Source of the DNA: Sphingopyxis terrae subsp. terrae NBRC 15098 | GTDB lineage: Bacteria; Pseudomonadota; Alphaproteobacteria; Sphingomonadales; Sphingomonadaceae | Direction: 5' to 3' | Length of the DNA: 64,000 nucleotides | Assembly (NCBI RefSeq): GCF_001598815.1 | Contig: NZ_BCZQ01000008.1 | Location: 124,001-188,000, forward strand | Part shown: positions 9,411 to 18,982 of the stretch, one piece after another | Layout: each line of letters opens with the position of its first letter | Position numbering within the stretch: the stretch's first letter is position 1 | Translations under genes and position numbers: made by a program | Notes under the pieces: model-generated | What the model saw: only the letters and a program-made list of their open reading frames with translations | Told to the model about the DNA's origin: nothing | Database searches by the model: none

Positions 9411-10336
9411 CGCTAAACGCCAAACCCGTAGCGGCCGCAGACGCCGCGGCGCGGCAGGAGGCCGACGCGCAGGCGTCGCTGCTGCTCCGCCGGTCGGAGG
9501 GCAGCTATGCCTTTCCGCTGCTCGACGCCGTGAGCAACCAGTTCGCGCGCAGCCTGCGCGATCTGGTGCGCGCGCTCGGCGCGCCGCTCGTGCAGATCGA
9601 GCGCGCGCCCGCGGAAACGATGCGCTTTGCCGACTGGTGCGCCGTCGTCGAACCGGCGATTTTCTGGCGCTATCACGCGCCGCCGCTCAAGGGGCCGGTG
9701 CTGATCACCGGCGGCCGCGCGCTTGTCCTCCAGCTCGTCGACATCTTTTACGGCGGCAAGGGCCAGCCCGCGGGCGAGCGCGAGGATCTGACCGACGCCG
9801 AAGAACGCTTTGCCGCGCGCCTCGGCCGCGACATGGGGTTGCAGCTCGCCGCCGCGTGGCGCGACAAGCACCCGATCGATCCCGAACTCGATTTCGTCAC
9901 CACCGAAAGCGCCAAGCTCGCCGCGGTGCGCGCCGACGACGAACTGCTCGTCCAGCGCTTCACGCTGCGCGGCGCGCCCTTCGATGGCAAGACCGTAATG
10001 TGCGCTTATCCGCAGGCGGCGCTGCGCGGAATCGCGGGCGCTGAACCGGTGCCCGAAATGCGCGACCTGCCGCAGACCGATCCTGTCTGGTCGAACGCGC
10101 TCAACAAGGCACTCAAGGACGTCCGCCTGCCCGTGCGTTCGGTCCTCGCGCGTCCCGAGATCAGCCTTGTCAAACTTCTGTCGCTCGAAGTTGGCGACAT
10201 CATTCCCATCACCATGCCGCGCCAGGTGCCGGTGACCGTCGCTGGGCGCAAATTCGCGCTCGGCAGCATCGGCGAAGCCAATGGCAACGCCGCCATCATG
10301 ATCGATCAAATCGAAAAAGGACCGGACAATGACTGA
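9407..10336 (+). CDS. fliM: Flagellar motor switch protein FliM, lacking the CheY-binding N-terminus
   Basis: FliM is the middle ring of the C ring and the usual docking point for CheY-P. The 309-residue protein has the middle domain, including the GG-x-G turn (VDIFYGGKGQPAG) and a C-terminal SpoA-like domain (VGDIIPITMPRQVPVTVAG). Its N-terminus is MTLNAKPVAAADAAARQEAD. The conserved LSQxEIDALL peptide found at the start of chemotactic FliM proteins is not present there or in the first 60 residues. The start codon is GTG overlapping the fliL stop. Rotor function is expected; switching control may be altered. Confidence 0.9.
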   Translation: MTLNAKPVAAADAAARQEADAQASLLLRRSEGSYAFPLLDAVSNQFARSLRDLVRALGAPLVQIERAPAETMRFADWCAVVEPAIFWRYHAPPLKGPVLITGGRALVLQLVDIFYGGKGQPAGEREDLTDAEERFAARLGRDMGLQLAAAWRDKHPIDPELDFVTTESAKLAAVRADDELLVQRFTLRGAPFDGKTVMCAYPQAALRGIAGAEPVPEMRDLPQTDPVWSNALNKALKDVRLPVRSVLARPEISLVKLLSLEVGDIIPITMPRQVPVTVAGRKFALGSIGEANGNAAIMIDQIEKGPDND

Positions 10337-10667
10337 CCTCAGCGACGCGCCCGCGGCGCCGCAGCGCGACCGCCGCGAAGGCAAGACGATTGCCACCGCC
10401 CCCAATTTCGACCTGCTCGCCGGCGTTTCGCTGCGTGTCTCGGTCGAGGTCGGATCGACGTCGATGACGCTCGCCGAGCTGCTCACGATGACCGAAGGCA
10501 GCGTGATCGAACTCGACCGCGCGGCGACCGACCTGCTCGACATCTATGCCAATGGCACGCTGATCGCGAAGGGCGAGATCGTCAGCGTCGAGGGCCGCTA
10601 CGGTATCCAGGTCGCCGAAGTCGTCGCGCCCGACCGCGGCATCGCCGGCTTCGACCGGAGGGCCTGA
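10329..10667 (+). CDS. fliN: Flagellar motor switch protein FliN
   Basis: FliN forms the base of the C ring and the docking site for the FliH-FliI complex. The 112-residue product has a short variable N-terminus and one SpoA domain (VSVEVGSTSMTLAELLTMTEG, then LDIYANGTLIAKGEIVSVEG). Length is usual. It overlaps fliM by 8 bases and fliO by 1 base. Confidence 0.94.
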   Translation: MTDLSDAPAAPQRDRREGKTIATAPNFDLLAGVSLRVSVEVGSTSMTLAELLTMTEGSVIELDRAATDLLDIYANGTLIAKGEIVSVEGRYGIQVAEVVAPDRGIAGFDRRA

Positions 10668-10945
10668 TGCTCGAATATATCCTGCGCCTGCTGATTCTGC
10701 TGCCGATCGTCGGCGGCATGGCCTGGGGCAGCCTGTGGCTGTGGAAGCGCGTCCAGATGGGCGTGCCGCTGGGCGGCGGCGCGAAACAGGATCGGCCGGT
10801 CGACCTTGTCGGCGTGCTCCCCCTCGGTCCGGGGTCGAAGCTCGCGGTCGTCGAATTTGCCGGGCAACAGATTTTGATCGCGGTGTCGCGCAACGGCATC
10901 ACGCGCCTTGCCGACAACAGCCAAGGCGATTTTCATGTCGACTGA
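10667..10945 (+). CDS. fliO: Flagellar biosynthesis protein FliO
   Basis: FliO is a small bitopic membrane protein that assists assembly of the FliP ring. The 92-residue protein has one membrane segment at the N-terminus (residues 3-22) and a compact cytoplasmic domain with the family pattern [27 protein letters not shown]. It sits in the canonical place between fliN and fliP and overlaps fliP. Confidence 0.88.
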   Translation: MLEYILRLLILLPIVGGMAWGSLWLWKRVQMGVPLGGGAKQDRPVDLVGVLPLGPGSKLAVVEFAGQQILIAVSRNGITRLADNSQGDFHVD

Positions 10946-11720
10946 CGCCGCCCCGGCGCGCAGCCGCTGGCTGCGCCGCGCGGCGGTTGCCGGCGGCATC
11001 GCGCTGTTCGTCGCCGCGGCGCCTGCGGCGCATGCACAGGCGGCGGACGGCCTGACCCGCGCGGTCGGCGAAATCGGCGGCGACGGCCGCCCGCTCAGCC
11101 TGTCACTGCAGATCCTGCTGCTGATGAGCTTGCTGACGGTGCTGCCGTCGCTGCTCCTGATGATGACCAGCTTCACGCGCATCATCATCGTGCTGTCGAT
11201 CCTGCGCCACGCACTCGGCCTGCAACAGACGCCGCCAAACCAGGTACTCGTCGGGCTCAGCCTCTTCCTGTCGCTGTTCGTGATGCAACCGGTGCTCAGC
11301 GAGGTGAACCGCGTCGCGATCACCCCTTATGGTCAGGAACAGATCGACATCGGCGAGGCGGTCGTGCGGTCGGGCGATGCGCTCCACGGCTTCATGATGA
11401 AGCAGACGCGCAAGACCGACCTGATGATGTTCGCCAAGATCGCCAAGGCGCCCGAATATGCGAGCCCGAAGGACGTCCCCTTTTCGATCCTGCTGCCCGC
11501 CTTCGTCACCAGCGAACTCAAGACCGCCTTCCAGATCGGCTTCCTGATCTTTCTGCCCTTCCTCGTCATCGACCTGATCGTCGCATCGGCGCTGATGTCG
11601 CTCGGCATGATGATGCTGTCGCCGACAGTCATATCGATGCCGTTCAAACTGCTGCTCTTCGTCCTCGTCGACGGCTGGGCGCTGACGATGGGGTCGCTCG
11701 CCTCGTCGTTCGGGACATAG
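10935..11720 (+). CDS. fliP: Flagellar export gate protein FliP
   Basis: FliP is the main pore subunit (five copies) of the FliPQR export channel. The 261-residue protein has a cleavable signal peptide ending near AAHAQA. Family blocks include [24 protein letters not shown] and [20 protein letters not shown], and a C-terminal membrane pair contains [12 protein letters not shown] residues. The start at 10935 is preferred over an upstream in-frame ATG because it has AAGG at good spacing and begins a proper signal peptide. Confidence 0.95.
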   Translation: MSTDAAPARSRWLRRAAVAGGIALFVAAAPAAHAQAADGLTRAVGEIGGDGRPLSLSLQILLLMSLLTVLPSLLLMMTSFTRIIIVLSILRHALGLQQTPPNQVLVGLSLFLSLFVMQPVLSEVNRVAITPYGQEQIDIGEAVVRSGDALHGFMMKQTRKTDLMMFAKIAKAPEYASPKDVPFSILLPAFVTSELKTAFQIGFLIFLPFLVIDLIVASALMSLGMMMLSPTVISMPFKLLLFVLVDGWALTMGSLASSFGT

Positions 11721-11724
11721 GGCG

Positions 11725-11994
11725 ATGGAGGCCGATTATTTCATCGGTGTCGCACAGCAGGCGCTGTGGATTCTCGCGCTCGCCTCGGCGCCGATCCTGA
11801 TTCCGGTGCTCGTCATCGGCGTGCTGCTCGGCATGGTCCAGGCGGCGACCTCGATCAACGAACAGACGCTCAGCTTCGTACCAAAGCTCATCATCACCGC
11901 CATCTGTCTGGCGATCTTCGGCAGCAGTATCCTGGTCCTGCTTACCGATTTCACCCGCGACCTGTTCGCCCAGATACCCAATCTGGTCCGATAG
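11725..11994 (+). CDS. fliQ: Flagellar export gate protein FliQ
   Basis: FliQ is an 89-residue gate subunit with two membrane hairpin helices (about residues 15-40 and 50-75). It shows the conserved ILIPVLVIGVLLGMVQAATSINEQTLSFVPK region, of which only the pattern is given here. It clasps FliP and FliR in the export channel. It lies between fliP and fliR in the standard order with only 4-7 base gaps. Confidence 0.95.
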   Translation: MEADYFIGVAQQALWILALASAPILIPVLVIGVLLGMVQAATSINEQTLSFVPKLIITAICLAIFGSSILVLLTDFTRDLFAQIPNLVR

Positions 11995-12001
11995 GGCCGC
12001 G

Positions 12002-12781
12002 ATGAACCCGGCCGATATCCCGAATATCGAGGCGATGCTCCAGCTTTGGATGCTGGGGATGATCCGCCCCGGCGCCGCCTTTCTGGCCGCGCCGGTGTTC
12101 GGGGCGACGAACGTGCCGGTGCAGCTCCGCCTCGTCATCGCGCTCGCCGTCGGCGTTCCGGCGGTCGCGGCATCGGGGCTCCATCTGCCGCCCGAAGGGC
12201 TCGTGTCCTTCACCGGCCTGCTCCTCGTCGCGGGCGAGGTCGTGATCGGGCTCGCGATCGGCTTCGTGCTCCAAATGGGGCTCGCCGCGGCGCTGCTCGC
12301 GGGCGAGGCGATCAGCAACGCCATGGGCCTCGGCTTCGCGGCAATGGTCGATCCGATGAGCGGGCAGATGAGCTCGGCGGTCGGCCAGTTCCTCTCGATG
12401 CTCGCCACCGCGCTGTTCCTGGCGGCGAACGGTCATCTGCTGCTCATCGAGATCATCGTGCAGAGCTATAATGCGCTGCCACCGGGCAACGCCTTTCCCT
12501 CCTATGGCGCGATCGAAGGCATCTTGCGCTTCGGCAGCCTGATGTTCGCGGCGGGGCTGACCATCGCCCTGCCCGTCGGCTTCGTGCTGATCATGGTCCA
12601 GATGGTGATGGGCGTCATCGGGCGCTCGGCCCCGGCGATGAACCTGTTCGCGGTCGGCCTGCCGGCGACGCTGCTTGCCGGGGTCATCCTGCTCGGCATC
12701 GCGACCCCCGCGATGGCCGAGGCGATCGCCCGCTTCCTGTCCGATGCGCTCGACATGGCGCGCCTGCTCGCGGGGGGCTAA
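12002..12781 (+). CDS. fliR: Flagellar export gate protein FliR
   Basis: FliR is the single-copy subunit that completes the FliPQR helical pore. The 259-residue hydrophobic protein has about six membrane segments and a typical FliR region (EAISNAMGLGFAAMVDPMSG). It is followed 2 bases later by flhB, so the two are co-translated. Confidence 0.94.
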   Translation: MNPADIPNIEAMLQLWMLGMIRPGAAFLAAPVFGATNVPVQLRLVIALAVGVPAVAASGLHLPPEGLVSFTGLLLVAGEVVIGLAIGFVLQMGLAAALLAGEAISNAMGLGFAAMVDPMSGQMSSAVGQFLSMLATALFLAANGHLLLIEIIVQSYNALPPGNAFPSYGAIEGILRFGSLMFAAGLTIALPVGFVLIMVQMVMGVIGRSAPAMNLFAVGLPATLLAGVILLGIATPAMAEAIARFLSDALDMARLLAGG

Positions 12782-12783
12782 CG

Positions 12784-13923
12784 ATGGCCGAACAGTCGGA
12801 CAAGGACCAGAAAACCGAACAACCAACCCCGAAAAAGCGCGCCGACGCCGCGCGCGAGGGCGATGTGCTGATGTCGCGCGAACTCGCGACCGCGCTGATG
12901 ATGCTCGCGGGTGCGGGCTGGCTTTTTGCCGCGGGCGGCTGGCTCGTCCAGTCGGCGGGCGACCTCATGAAACGCGGCCTGACGCTCAGCGCCGACGACG
13001 TCGCGCATTTTGCGCCGGGCGAAGCGGTGATGCGCAACGGAGTCGAAATTCTGCTGCCGCTCGGCAGCCTGTTCGCGCTCGCCTTCGTCGCTGCGATCGC
13101 GGCGCCCGCGATGCTCGGTTCGCTCGGCTGGCGCGGCAAGGCGCTCAATTTCAAGGGCAACCGCATCAATCCGCTGAATGGCCTCAAGCGCATCCTCGGG
13201 CCGCAGGGGCTGATCGAACTGGTCAAGTCGATCGCCAAGGTGCTGCTGCTCGGAACGATCGGCTATTGGCTGATCGCGGTCAATCTGCCCGCGATCATGA
13301 CCATGGCGTCGACCGATCTCAATGCCGCGATCGGGCTCGCAGGCAGCGCCATCGGCCATTCGATGCTCGCGATGGCGGGCGGGCTGGTGGTGATCGCGCT
13401 GATCGACGTTCCCGCCCAATGGTATCAGCGCAACCGGCGGCTGATGATGACCAAGCAGGAAGTCAAAGAGGAGATGCGCCAGTCGGACGGCGCCCCCGAG
13501 CTCAAGCAGGCGCAGCGCCAGCGGGCGCATGAAATATTGAGCGGGTCGGCGCGCAAGGCGGTGACCGACGCGACGGTCGTGCTCACCAACCCGACGCATT
13601 TCTCGGTCGCGCTGCGCTATCGTCCCGGCGTCGATGCAGCGCCGGTGGTCGTCGCCCGCGGGCGCGGCGATGTCGCGCTGGCGATCCGCGAGCTTGCCCG
13701 CGGCGCCGACATTCCGATTCTGGAATATCCGCAACTCGCCCGTGCGATCTATTTCACCGTGCGCGCCGGGCGGACGATTCCCGAAGAATTGTTCGTCGCC
13801 GTCGCCACGATCCTCGCCTTCGTGTTCCAGCTCGAACGCGCGGTCGCCGAGGGACGCAGCCAGCCCGATGTCGAGATTCCGGTGTCGCACCAATTCGATC
13901 CCGACGGGCGCCGGCAGGGCTGA
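12784..13923 (+). CDS. flhB: Flagellar export switch protein FlhB
   Basis: FlhB surrounds the FliPQR gate and changes export specificity after self-cleavage. The 379-residue protein starts with the EQSDKDQKTEQPTPKK motif (the family signature with TEQPTPKK). It has four membrane segments and carries the autocleavage tetrapeptide NPTH at residues 269-272. The cleavage motif is intact, so FliK-dependent switching should operate. It is the last gene of the fliE operon. Confidence 0.96.
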   Translation: MAEQSDKDQKTEQPTPKKRADAAREGDVLMSRELATALMMLAGAGWLFAAGGWLVQSAGDLMKRGLTLSADDVAHFAPGEAVMRNGVEILLPLGSLFALAFVAAIAAPAMLGSLGWRGKALNFKGNRINPLNGLKRILGPQGLIELVKSIAKVLLLGTIGYWLIAVNLPAIMTMASTDLNAAIGLAGSAIGHSMLAMAGGLVVIALIDVPAQWYQRNRRLMMTKQEVKEEMRQSDGAPELKQAQRQRAHEILSGSARKAVTDATVVLTNPTHFSVALRYRPGVDAAPVVVARGRGDVALAIRELARGADIPILEYPQLARAIYFTVRAGRTIPEELFVAVATILAFVFQLERAVAEGRSQPDVEIPVSHQFDPDGRRQG

Positions 13924-13931
13924 TTTCGCGC

Positions 13932-13958
13932 TTAATGTCGCGCGCGCGCGGCCGTTAA
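13932..13958 (+). promoter_or_regulatory. Sigma28 (FliA)-type promoter of fliD-fliS
   Basis: In the 56-bp gap after flhB, TTAATG, 13 bp, GCCGTTAA repeats the pattern seen ahead of flagellin, flgM and motA. Predicted start is near 13965, giving a very short leader before the fliD ATG at 13980. The spacer is an unusual CG alternation. Confidence 0.7.
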
Positions 13959-13979
13959 GAAGAGCGAAGGATATTTGCC

Positions 13980-15362
13980 ATGGCTCTCACTTCCATTGCC
14001 AGTTCGCTCGGCGCCGGGTCGGGGATCGACATTCCCAAGCTTGTCGATGATCTTGCGGCTGCCTCGCGCGAGCCCAAGGTTACGCGGCTCTCGACGCTGG
14101 CGCAGCAGAATCAGGCGCGGATCAGCGCCGTTTCGCAGGCGCGATCGAACCTTGAAGGCTTTGCCGATTCGCTGGCGCAAATGGTGTCCGACGGCACCTT
14201 GCGCAGTACGCCGACGGTTTCGGACGAAAGCGTGATTTCGGCAACGACGCGCGCCGGTATCAACGCCGACAGCTTCTCGGCAACGGTGGTCGTCGACCAG
14301 CTCGCCCGGGCGCAGACCGCCTATTCGGCGGTGGTCGCCGACAAGACGGCGGCGATCGGGACCGGCACGATGACGCTCAGCGTCGGCGGCACCGACCATG
14401 TGATCACGATCGACAGCACGAACAACAGCCTCGAAGGGCTGGCAAAGGCGATCAACGCCAGCGGCAGCGGCGTATCGGCCTCGATCGTGTCCGACACTGG
14501 CGGCAGCCGGATCGTGCTCAAGGGCGCGACGGGAGCGGCGAACAGCTTCACGCTGACTGCCGACGCGGGCGCCGATCCGGCGCTCGCGGCGTTCGGCTAT
14601 GGTGCAGGCGGCGGCATGACGCTCGGCCAATCGGCGACCGATGCCCAATTCACGATCGACGGCGTGGCCTATAGCCGCAGTTCCAATATCGTCGACGACG
14701 TGATTCCCGGCATGTCGCTCACGCTTAAAAAGGCATCGCCAGGCCAAGAGGTGGATGTGGGGGCAAGTCGCCCGCTCGACATGATCCGGCAGACGGTGAA
14801 GGATTTCGTCGACGTCTATAACCAGCTCAAGAAGAGCATCACCGACGCCGCCGCGATGTCGGGTGACACGCGCGGCCTGCGCGAGCTCGAGGGCCAGTTG
14901 CGCGGCATGATGTCGCAAACGCTGACCAGCAGCGGCACCTACACGACGCTCGCCGACATTGGCATCTACACGAACAAGGACGGCCTGCTTGCCGTCGATC
15001 AAACCCGGCTGGAAACCGCCCTGACGACCGACGCCGGCGCGGTCGAAGCATTGTTCAATCCGCCGCGCGACGGGGCGCATACCGACGTCAGCGATCCGGG
15101 CATCGCCGGTGTGCTTGACGCTCTGCGCGACAAGGCCGTGGGGACAGGCGGCGTCATCGATCGCGTCACCAGGACGCTCGATGCCAAGAGCAAGGATCTT
15201 GCCGACCAGCTCGACAAGGTCAACGAGCGCGAAGATGCCTATCGCGCGCGGCTGGAGAAAAAATACAGCACGCTCGACGCCAAGCTGGCAGCCTTCAAGG
15301 CGACCCAAGCCTATCTGGAACAGCAGATCCAGATGTGGAACAACCAGAACAGCAATAACTAA
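13980..15362 (+). CDS. fliD: Flagellar filament cap protein FliD
   Basis: FliD forms the cap that guides flagellin insertion at the filament tip. The 460-residue protein begins with the FliD N-terminal block (SSLGAGSGIDIPKLVDDLA). It carries the Ig-like central domains with the FTIDG..YSRSSN region and ends in the coiled-coil C-terminus (REDAYRARLEKKYSTLDAKL). An AAGGA ribosome site precedes it. The partner chaperone gene fliS follows 11 bases later; no fliT is seen. Confidence 0.95.
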   Translation: MALTSIASSLGAGSGIDIPKLVDDLAAASREPKVTRLSTLAQQNQARISAVSQARSNLEGFADSLAQMVSDGTLRSTPTVSDESVISATTRAGINADSFSATVVVDQLARAQTAYSAVVADKTAAIGTGTMTLSVGGTDHVITIDSTNNSLEGLAKAINASGSGVSASIVSDTGGSRIVLKGATGAANSFTLTADAGADPALAAFGYGAGGGMTLGQSATDAQFTIDGVAYSRSSNIVDDVIPGMSLTLKKASPGQEVDVGASRPLDMIRQTVKDFVDVYNQLKKSITDAAAMSGDTRGLRELEGQLRGMMSQTLTSSGTYTTLADIGIYTNKDGLLAVDQTRLETALTTDAGAVEALFNPPRDGAHTDVSDPGIAGVLDALRDKAVGTGGVIDRVTRTLDAKSKDLADQLDKVNEREDAYRARLEKKYSTLDAKLAAFKATQAYLEQQIQMWNNQNSNN

Positions 15363-15373
15363 GGGTTTTCGCC

Positions 15374-15763
15374 GTGCCTGCCACCGCCTCGATCGTCCGC
15401 GCCACCGGCACCTACCGCCGGCTGCAGCAGGAAAGCCGCGCCGAGGGCGCCGACCCGGTCGAGCTCGTCGCCATGCTCTATGACGAGCTGGAGACGGCGG
15501 TCGGCGTGCTCGGATCGATGGCGCGACAGGGACAGCGCGTCTCCGCCACCGACCCCGCGCACCGCGCGCGCGCGATCCTGATCGGACTCGACGCCAATCT
15601 CGATCATAGCGCGGGCGGCGATGTCGCCGCGGCGCTGTCGCGCGTCTATCGCAGCATGCGACGCAAGCTCGATGAGGCGATCGCCGCCAATCGCGAAGAC
15701 GGCTTTGCCGAGGTGCTCGACGGCATCCGTACGATCGCCGAGGCTTGGCGCCAGCTTCGCTGA
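15374..15763 (+). CDS. fliS: Flagellin export chaperone FliS
   Basis: FliS binds the C-terminus of flagellin and prevents premature polymerisation. The 129-residue helical protein has the family pattern DPVELVAMLYDELETAV near residues 27-43 and a LDANLDHSAGGDVAAALSRVYRSM block. It is downstream of fliD in one transcript. Length and position both fit. Confidence 0.92.
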   Translation: MPATASIVRATGTYRRLQQESRAEGADPVELVAMLYDELETAVGVLGSMARQGQRVSATDPAHRARAILIGLDANLDHSAGGDVAAALSRVYRSMRRKLDEAIAANREDGFAEVLDGIRTIAEAWRQLR

Positions 15764-15799
15764 CGCGCCCGCGTCGTCTCTTCATTATCGATCGGTAAA

Positions 15800-15884
15800 A
15801 AAGGGTTCGGCACCGGTCGCGGCCCGCGCCGTCGCTATAAGTGGGGACAAGCGACGACGGGGGTGGGGTGCGACCGGTGCCGAA
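15800..15884 (-). terminator. Long nested hairpin terminator of the sigma54 activator gene
   Basis: A perfect 15-bp inverted repeat (TTCGGCACCGGTCGC at 15806-15820, its complement at 15870-15884) encloses a second inner stem (CGTCGCT/AGCGACG). On the minus strand it is followed by CCC and six Ts (about 15797-15802). That makes it a factor-independent terminator for the minus-strand gene ending at 15916. The plus side (fliS) lacks a T-tract. Stem and loop are longer than in ordinary terminators. Confidence 0.65.
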
Positions 15885-15915
15885 TTCAGCGGCGCCGAAA
15901 CTGGTGGGGTAGTTT

Positions 15916-16986
<1,071 letters not shown>

Positions 16987-17099
16987 TTTCGTCTCCATGG
17001 CGCCCCCCATGGCGCCTTTCCGATGAGCCGAGAGATTGAGGAAAATGGTAAACGAAAGATTATCCAAGCTATTACAACCCATTGAAAACAAAGGGTTAT

Positions 17100-17112
17100 T
17101 GCCAATTTGGCA
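17100..17112. promoter_or_regulatory. Palindromic operator candidate 1, upstream of the sigma54 activator
   Basis: TGCCAATTTGGCA is a perfect 13-bp palindrome with a central T. It lies about 115 bp upstream of the activator start. A near-identical copy (TGCCAATCTGGCA) lies 53 bp further, about five helical turns. It has neither the spacing of a sigma54 promoter nor a hairpin-plus-T structure. It may be a binding site for the activator itself or for another regulator. Confidence 0.5.
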
Positions 17113-17152
17113 GCAATGGCGGCTCAATTGCGCGGTTAAGGATTTATCTTAC

Positions 17153-17165
17153 TGCCAATCTGGCA
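17153..17165. promoter_or_regulatory. Palindromic operator candidate 2, abutting the motB stop codon
   Basis: TGCCAATCTGGCA has 5-bp arms TGCCA/TGGCA and differs from the site at 17100 by a single base. It ends one base before the motB stop codon. Two copies of such a sequence in phase in a 179-bp gap argue for cooperative protein binding rather than chance. Confidence 0.5.
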
Positions 17166-18026
17166 CTAATATTTGGCCGCGCTGCCCCAGCCGAGCGTGA
17201 TCGAGATGCGCCGGTTGCGCGGGTCGAAGCGATTCGACGGGACATAGGGTTCGCGATCGGCGACCCCTTCGATACGCGAGAAGCGGTTTGAATCGATCCC
17301 GCGGAACTGGAGATAGTTGCGCACCACCTCCGCCCGGTCGACCGACAGCCGCCAGTTGTTGGTGCCCGCGCCTGCCGACCAGGGTGCCGCATCGGTGTGA
17401 CCGCGGATCATCAGCTGGTTCGGAACGCCCCCGATCGCCTCGGCCACTTCCTGGAACAGCCGCACGCCTTCGGGCGTGAGCTGGCTCGTTCCCATCGTGA
17501 ACATCGAGAAATCGGCATCATCGACGACGTCGATGCGCATGCCGTCGACGGTCTGGGTAAAGCGCAGGTTGCGCGCGAGGCGGCGCAGATCGCCCTTGCG
17601 CTGGACACGCTCGGCGAGCGATTTCGCGACCTGCTGGAACTTCTTGGTTTCCTGTTCGCGGCCCGAAGCCTCTTTGGGTCCGCCGACAACGTCGCGCGGG
17701 ATCGTGATCGACCGCGTCCCCGTCTGCCCGGCGCGATGCGGATAATTGTCGGCCGAAACGATCGAATCGCCGCCGAACATGCCGTTGGACCCGGCGCTTT
17801 CCTGCTTGGTCTGGACGATCGTCGGCGCGAAATAGTCGGCAAGCGCCTTGCGCTGCTTTTCGGTGGTGGCGCCCAGCAGCCACATGAGCAGGAAGAAGGC
17901 CATCATCGCGGTCACGAAGTCGGCATAGGCGACCTTCCACGCACCGCCATGATGGCCGCCATGGCCCCCCTCGATCACCTTTTTGACGATGATCGGCCGC
18001 GGCGGCGTGTTGGGACGCGCGGCCAT
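17166..18026 (-). CDS. motB: Flagellar motor stator protein MotB
   Basis: MotB anchors the proton-driven stator to peptidoglycan. The 286-residue protein has a His/Gly-rich cytoplasmic N-terminus and one membrane segment containing the proton-carrying Asp (YADFVTAMMAFFLLMWLLG). A plug/linker and a C-terminal OmpA-like peptidoglycan-binding domain follow (IRGHTDAAPW, then RAEVVRNYL..GVADREP). It overlaps motA by 3 bases. The aspartate favours a proton motor, but ion choice cannot be proved from sequence. Confidence 0.94.
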   Translation of the reverse strand: MAARPNTPPRPIIVKKVIEGGHGGHHGGAWKVAYADFVTAMMAFFLLMWLLGATTEKQRKALADYFAPTIVQTKQESAGSNGMFGGDSIVSADNYPHRAGQTGTRSITIPRDVVGGPKEASGREQETKKFQQVAKSLAERVQRKGDLRRLARNLRFTQTVDGMRIDVVDDADFSMFTMGTSQLTPEGVRLFQEVAEAIGGVPNQLMIRGHTDAAPWSAGAGTNNWRLSVDRAEVVRNYLQFRGIDSNRFSRIEGVADREPYVPSNRFDPRNRRISITLGWGSAAKY

Positions 18027-18889
18027 CAGCGGCCCCGCATTCCGTCAAAGACCTCGGCGAAGCTCGGCTGGTTCGAATGTTCGACCCCCGAACGCGCCGC
18101 TTCGATGACGAGTGGCTGCGGGTGGCCGTGGAGCGATGCGATGATGAGCTGCTTCACCGTGTGATATATGGCGCCGTCGCTTTCGATCACGCTTTTCGCG
18201 CGCGTCGCGAACGGGCCGACGAGCCCGTAGGCGAGCAACACGCCGAGGAAGGTGCCGACGAGCGCCGAACCGATCATCCCGCCCAGAATTTCCGGCGGCT
18301 TGTCGATCGAGCCCATCGTCTTCACCACGCCAAGCACCGCCGCGACGATGCCGAGCGCGGGCAGCGCGTCGGCGAGATTCTGCAGGCCGTCGGCCGGCTT
18401 CATCGCGTGGTGGTGGTGGTTCTTCACCGCATTGTCCATCACGTCCTCGACCGCATGCGGATCGAGCGTTCCCGACGACACGACGACCAGGCGCAACGTA
18501 TCGCAGATCAGGTGGACGAGCGTGCTGTCCTTGAGCAGCCTGGGATATTGCTGGAAGATGGGCGAGCTTTTCGGGTCTTCGATATGCGGTTCGACCGCGA
18601 CCGGTCCTTCGGTGCGCATCATCTTCATCAGCGAGGACACGAGCAGGATGACGTCGAGATAATCCTGCTTCTTGTACTGCGGCCCCTTGAACACCTTGCC
18701 CAGCCCGCCGGCGAGCGCCTTCAGGTCGGCGCCCGAATTGCCGATGATCAGCGATCCGACCGCGGCGCCGCCGATGATGAGCATTTCGTGCGGCAGCGCG
18801 TGCATGACGGGGCCAAGATTGCCGCCCGTCAGCGCGAAACCCCCGAACACCAGCAGGATCAGTACGACGATGCCGATTACGGGAAACAT
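18026..18889 (-). CDS. motA: Flagellar motor stator protein MotA
   Basis: MotA forms the pentamer around MotB and pushes on FliG. The 287-residue protein has four membrane segments (two N-terminal, two near residues 165-225). A large cytoplasmic loop between segments 2 and 3 carries the charged and His-rich stretch NHHHHAM. The C-terminal pair has the MotA signature PALGIVAAVLGVVKTMG. A GGAG ribosome site and a sigma28-type promoter lie upstream. Confidence 0.94.
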   Translation of the reverse strand: MFPVIGIVVLILLVFGGFALTGGNLGPVMHALPHEMLIIGGAAVGSLIIGNSGADLKALAGGLGKVFKGPQYKKQDYLDVILLVSSLMKMMRTEGPVAVEPHIEDPKSSPIFQQYPRLLKDSTLVHLICDTLRLVVVSSGTLDPHAVEDVMDNAVKNHHHHAMKPADGLQNLADALPALGIVAAVLGVVKTMGSIDKPPEILGGMIGSALVGTFLGVLLAYGLVGPFATRAKSVIESDGAIYHTVKQLIIASLHGHPQPLVIEAARSGVEHSNQPSFAEVFDGMRGR

Positions 18890-18949
18890 GCGCGCTCAAC
18901 TCCATCCGGACCCGCCCGGGGTCCGCCTAAACAGGGACGTCTCTTATGC

Positions 18950-18976
18950 TTAACGGCAGCGGCGCCGGAAACTTGA
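18950..18976 (-). promoter_or_regulatory. Sigma28 (FliA)-type promoter of motA-motB
   Basis: On the minus strand the element reads TCAAGT, 13 bp, GCCGTTAA. The -10 half is identical to those of fliD and flgM and the spacing is the same; the -35 half is the weakest of the four. Predicted start is near 18943, about 54 bases before the motA ATG. It lies in the 93-bp gap after flgL, so the motor genes need not rely on read-through. Confidence 0.6.
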
Positions 18977-18982
18977 GGCCGC

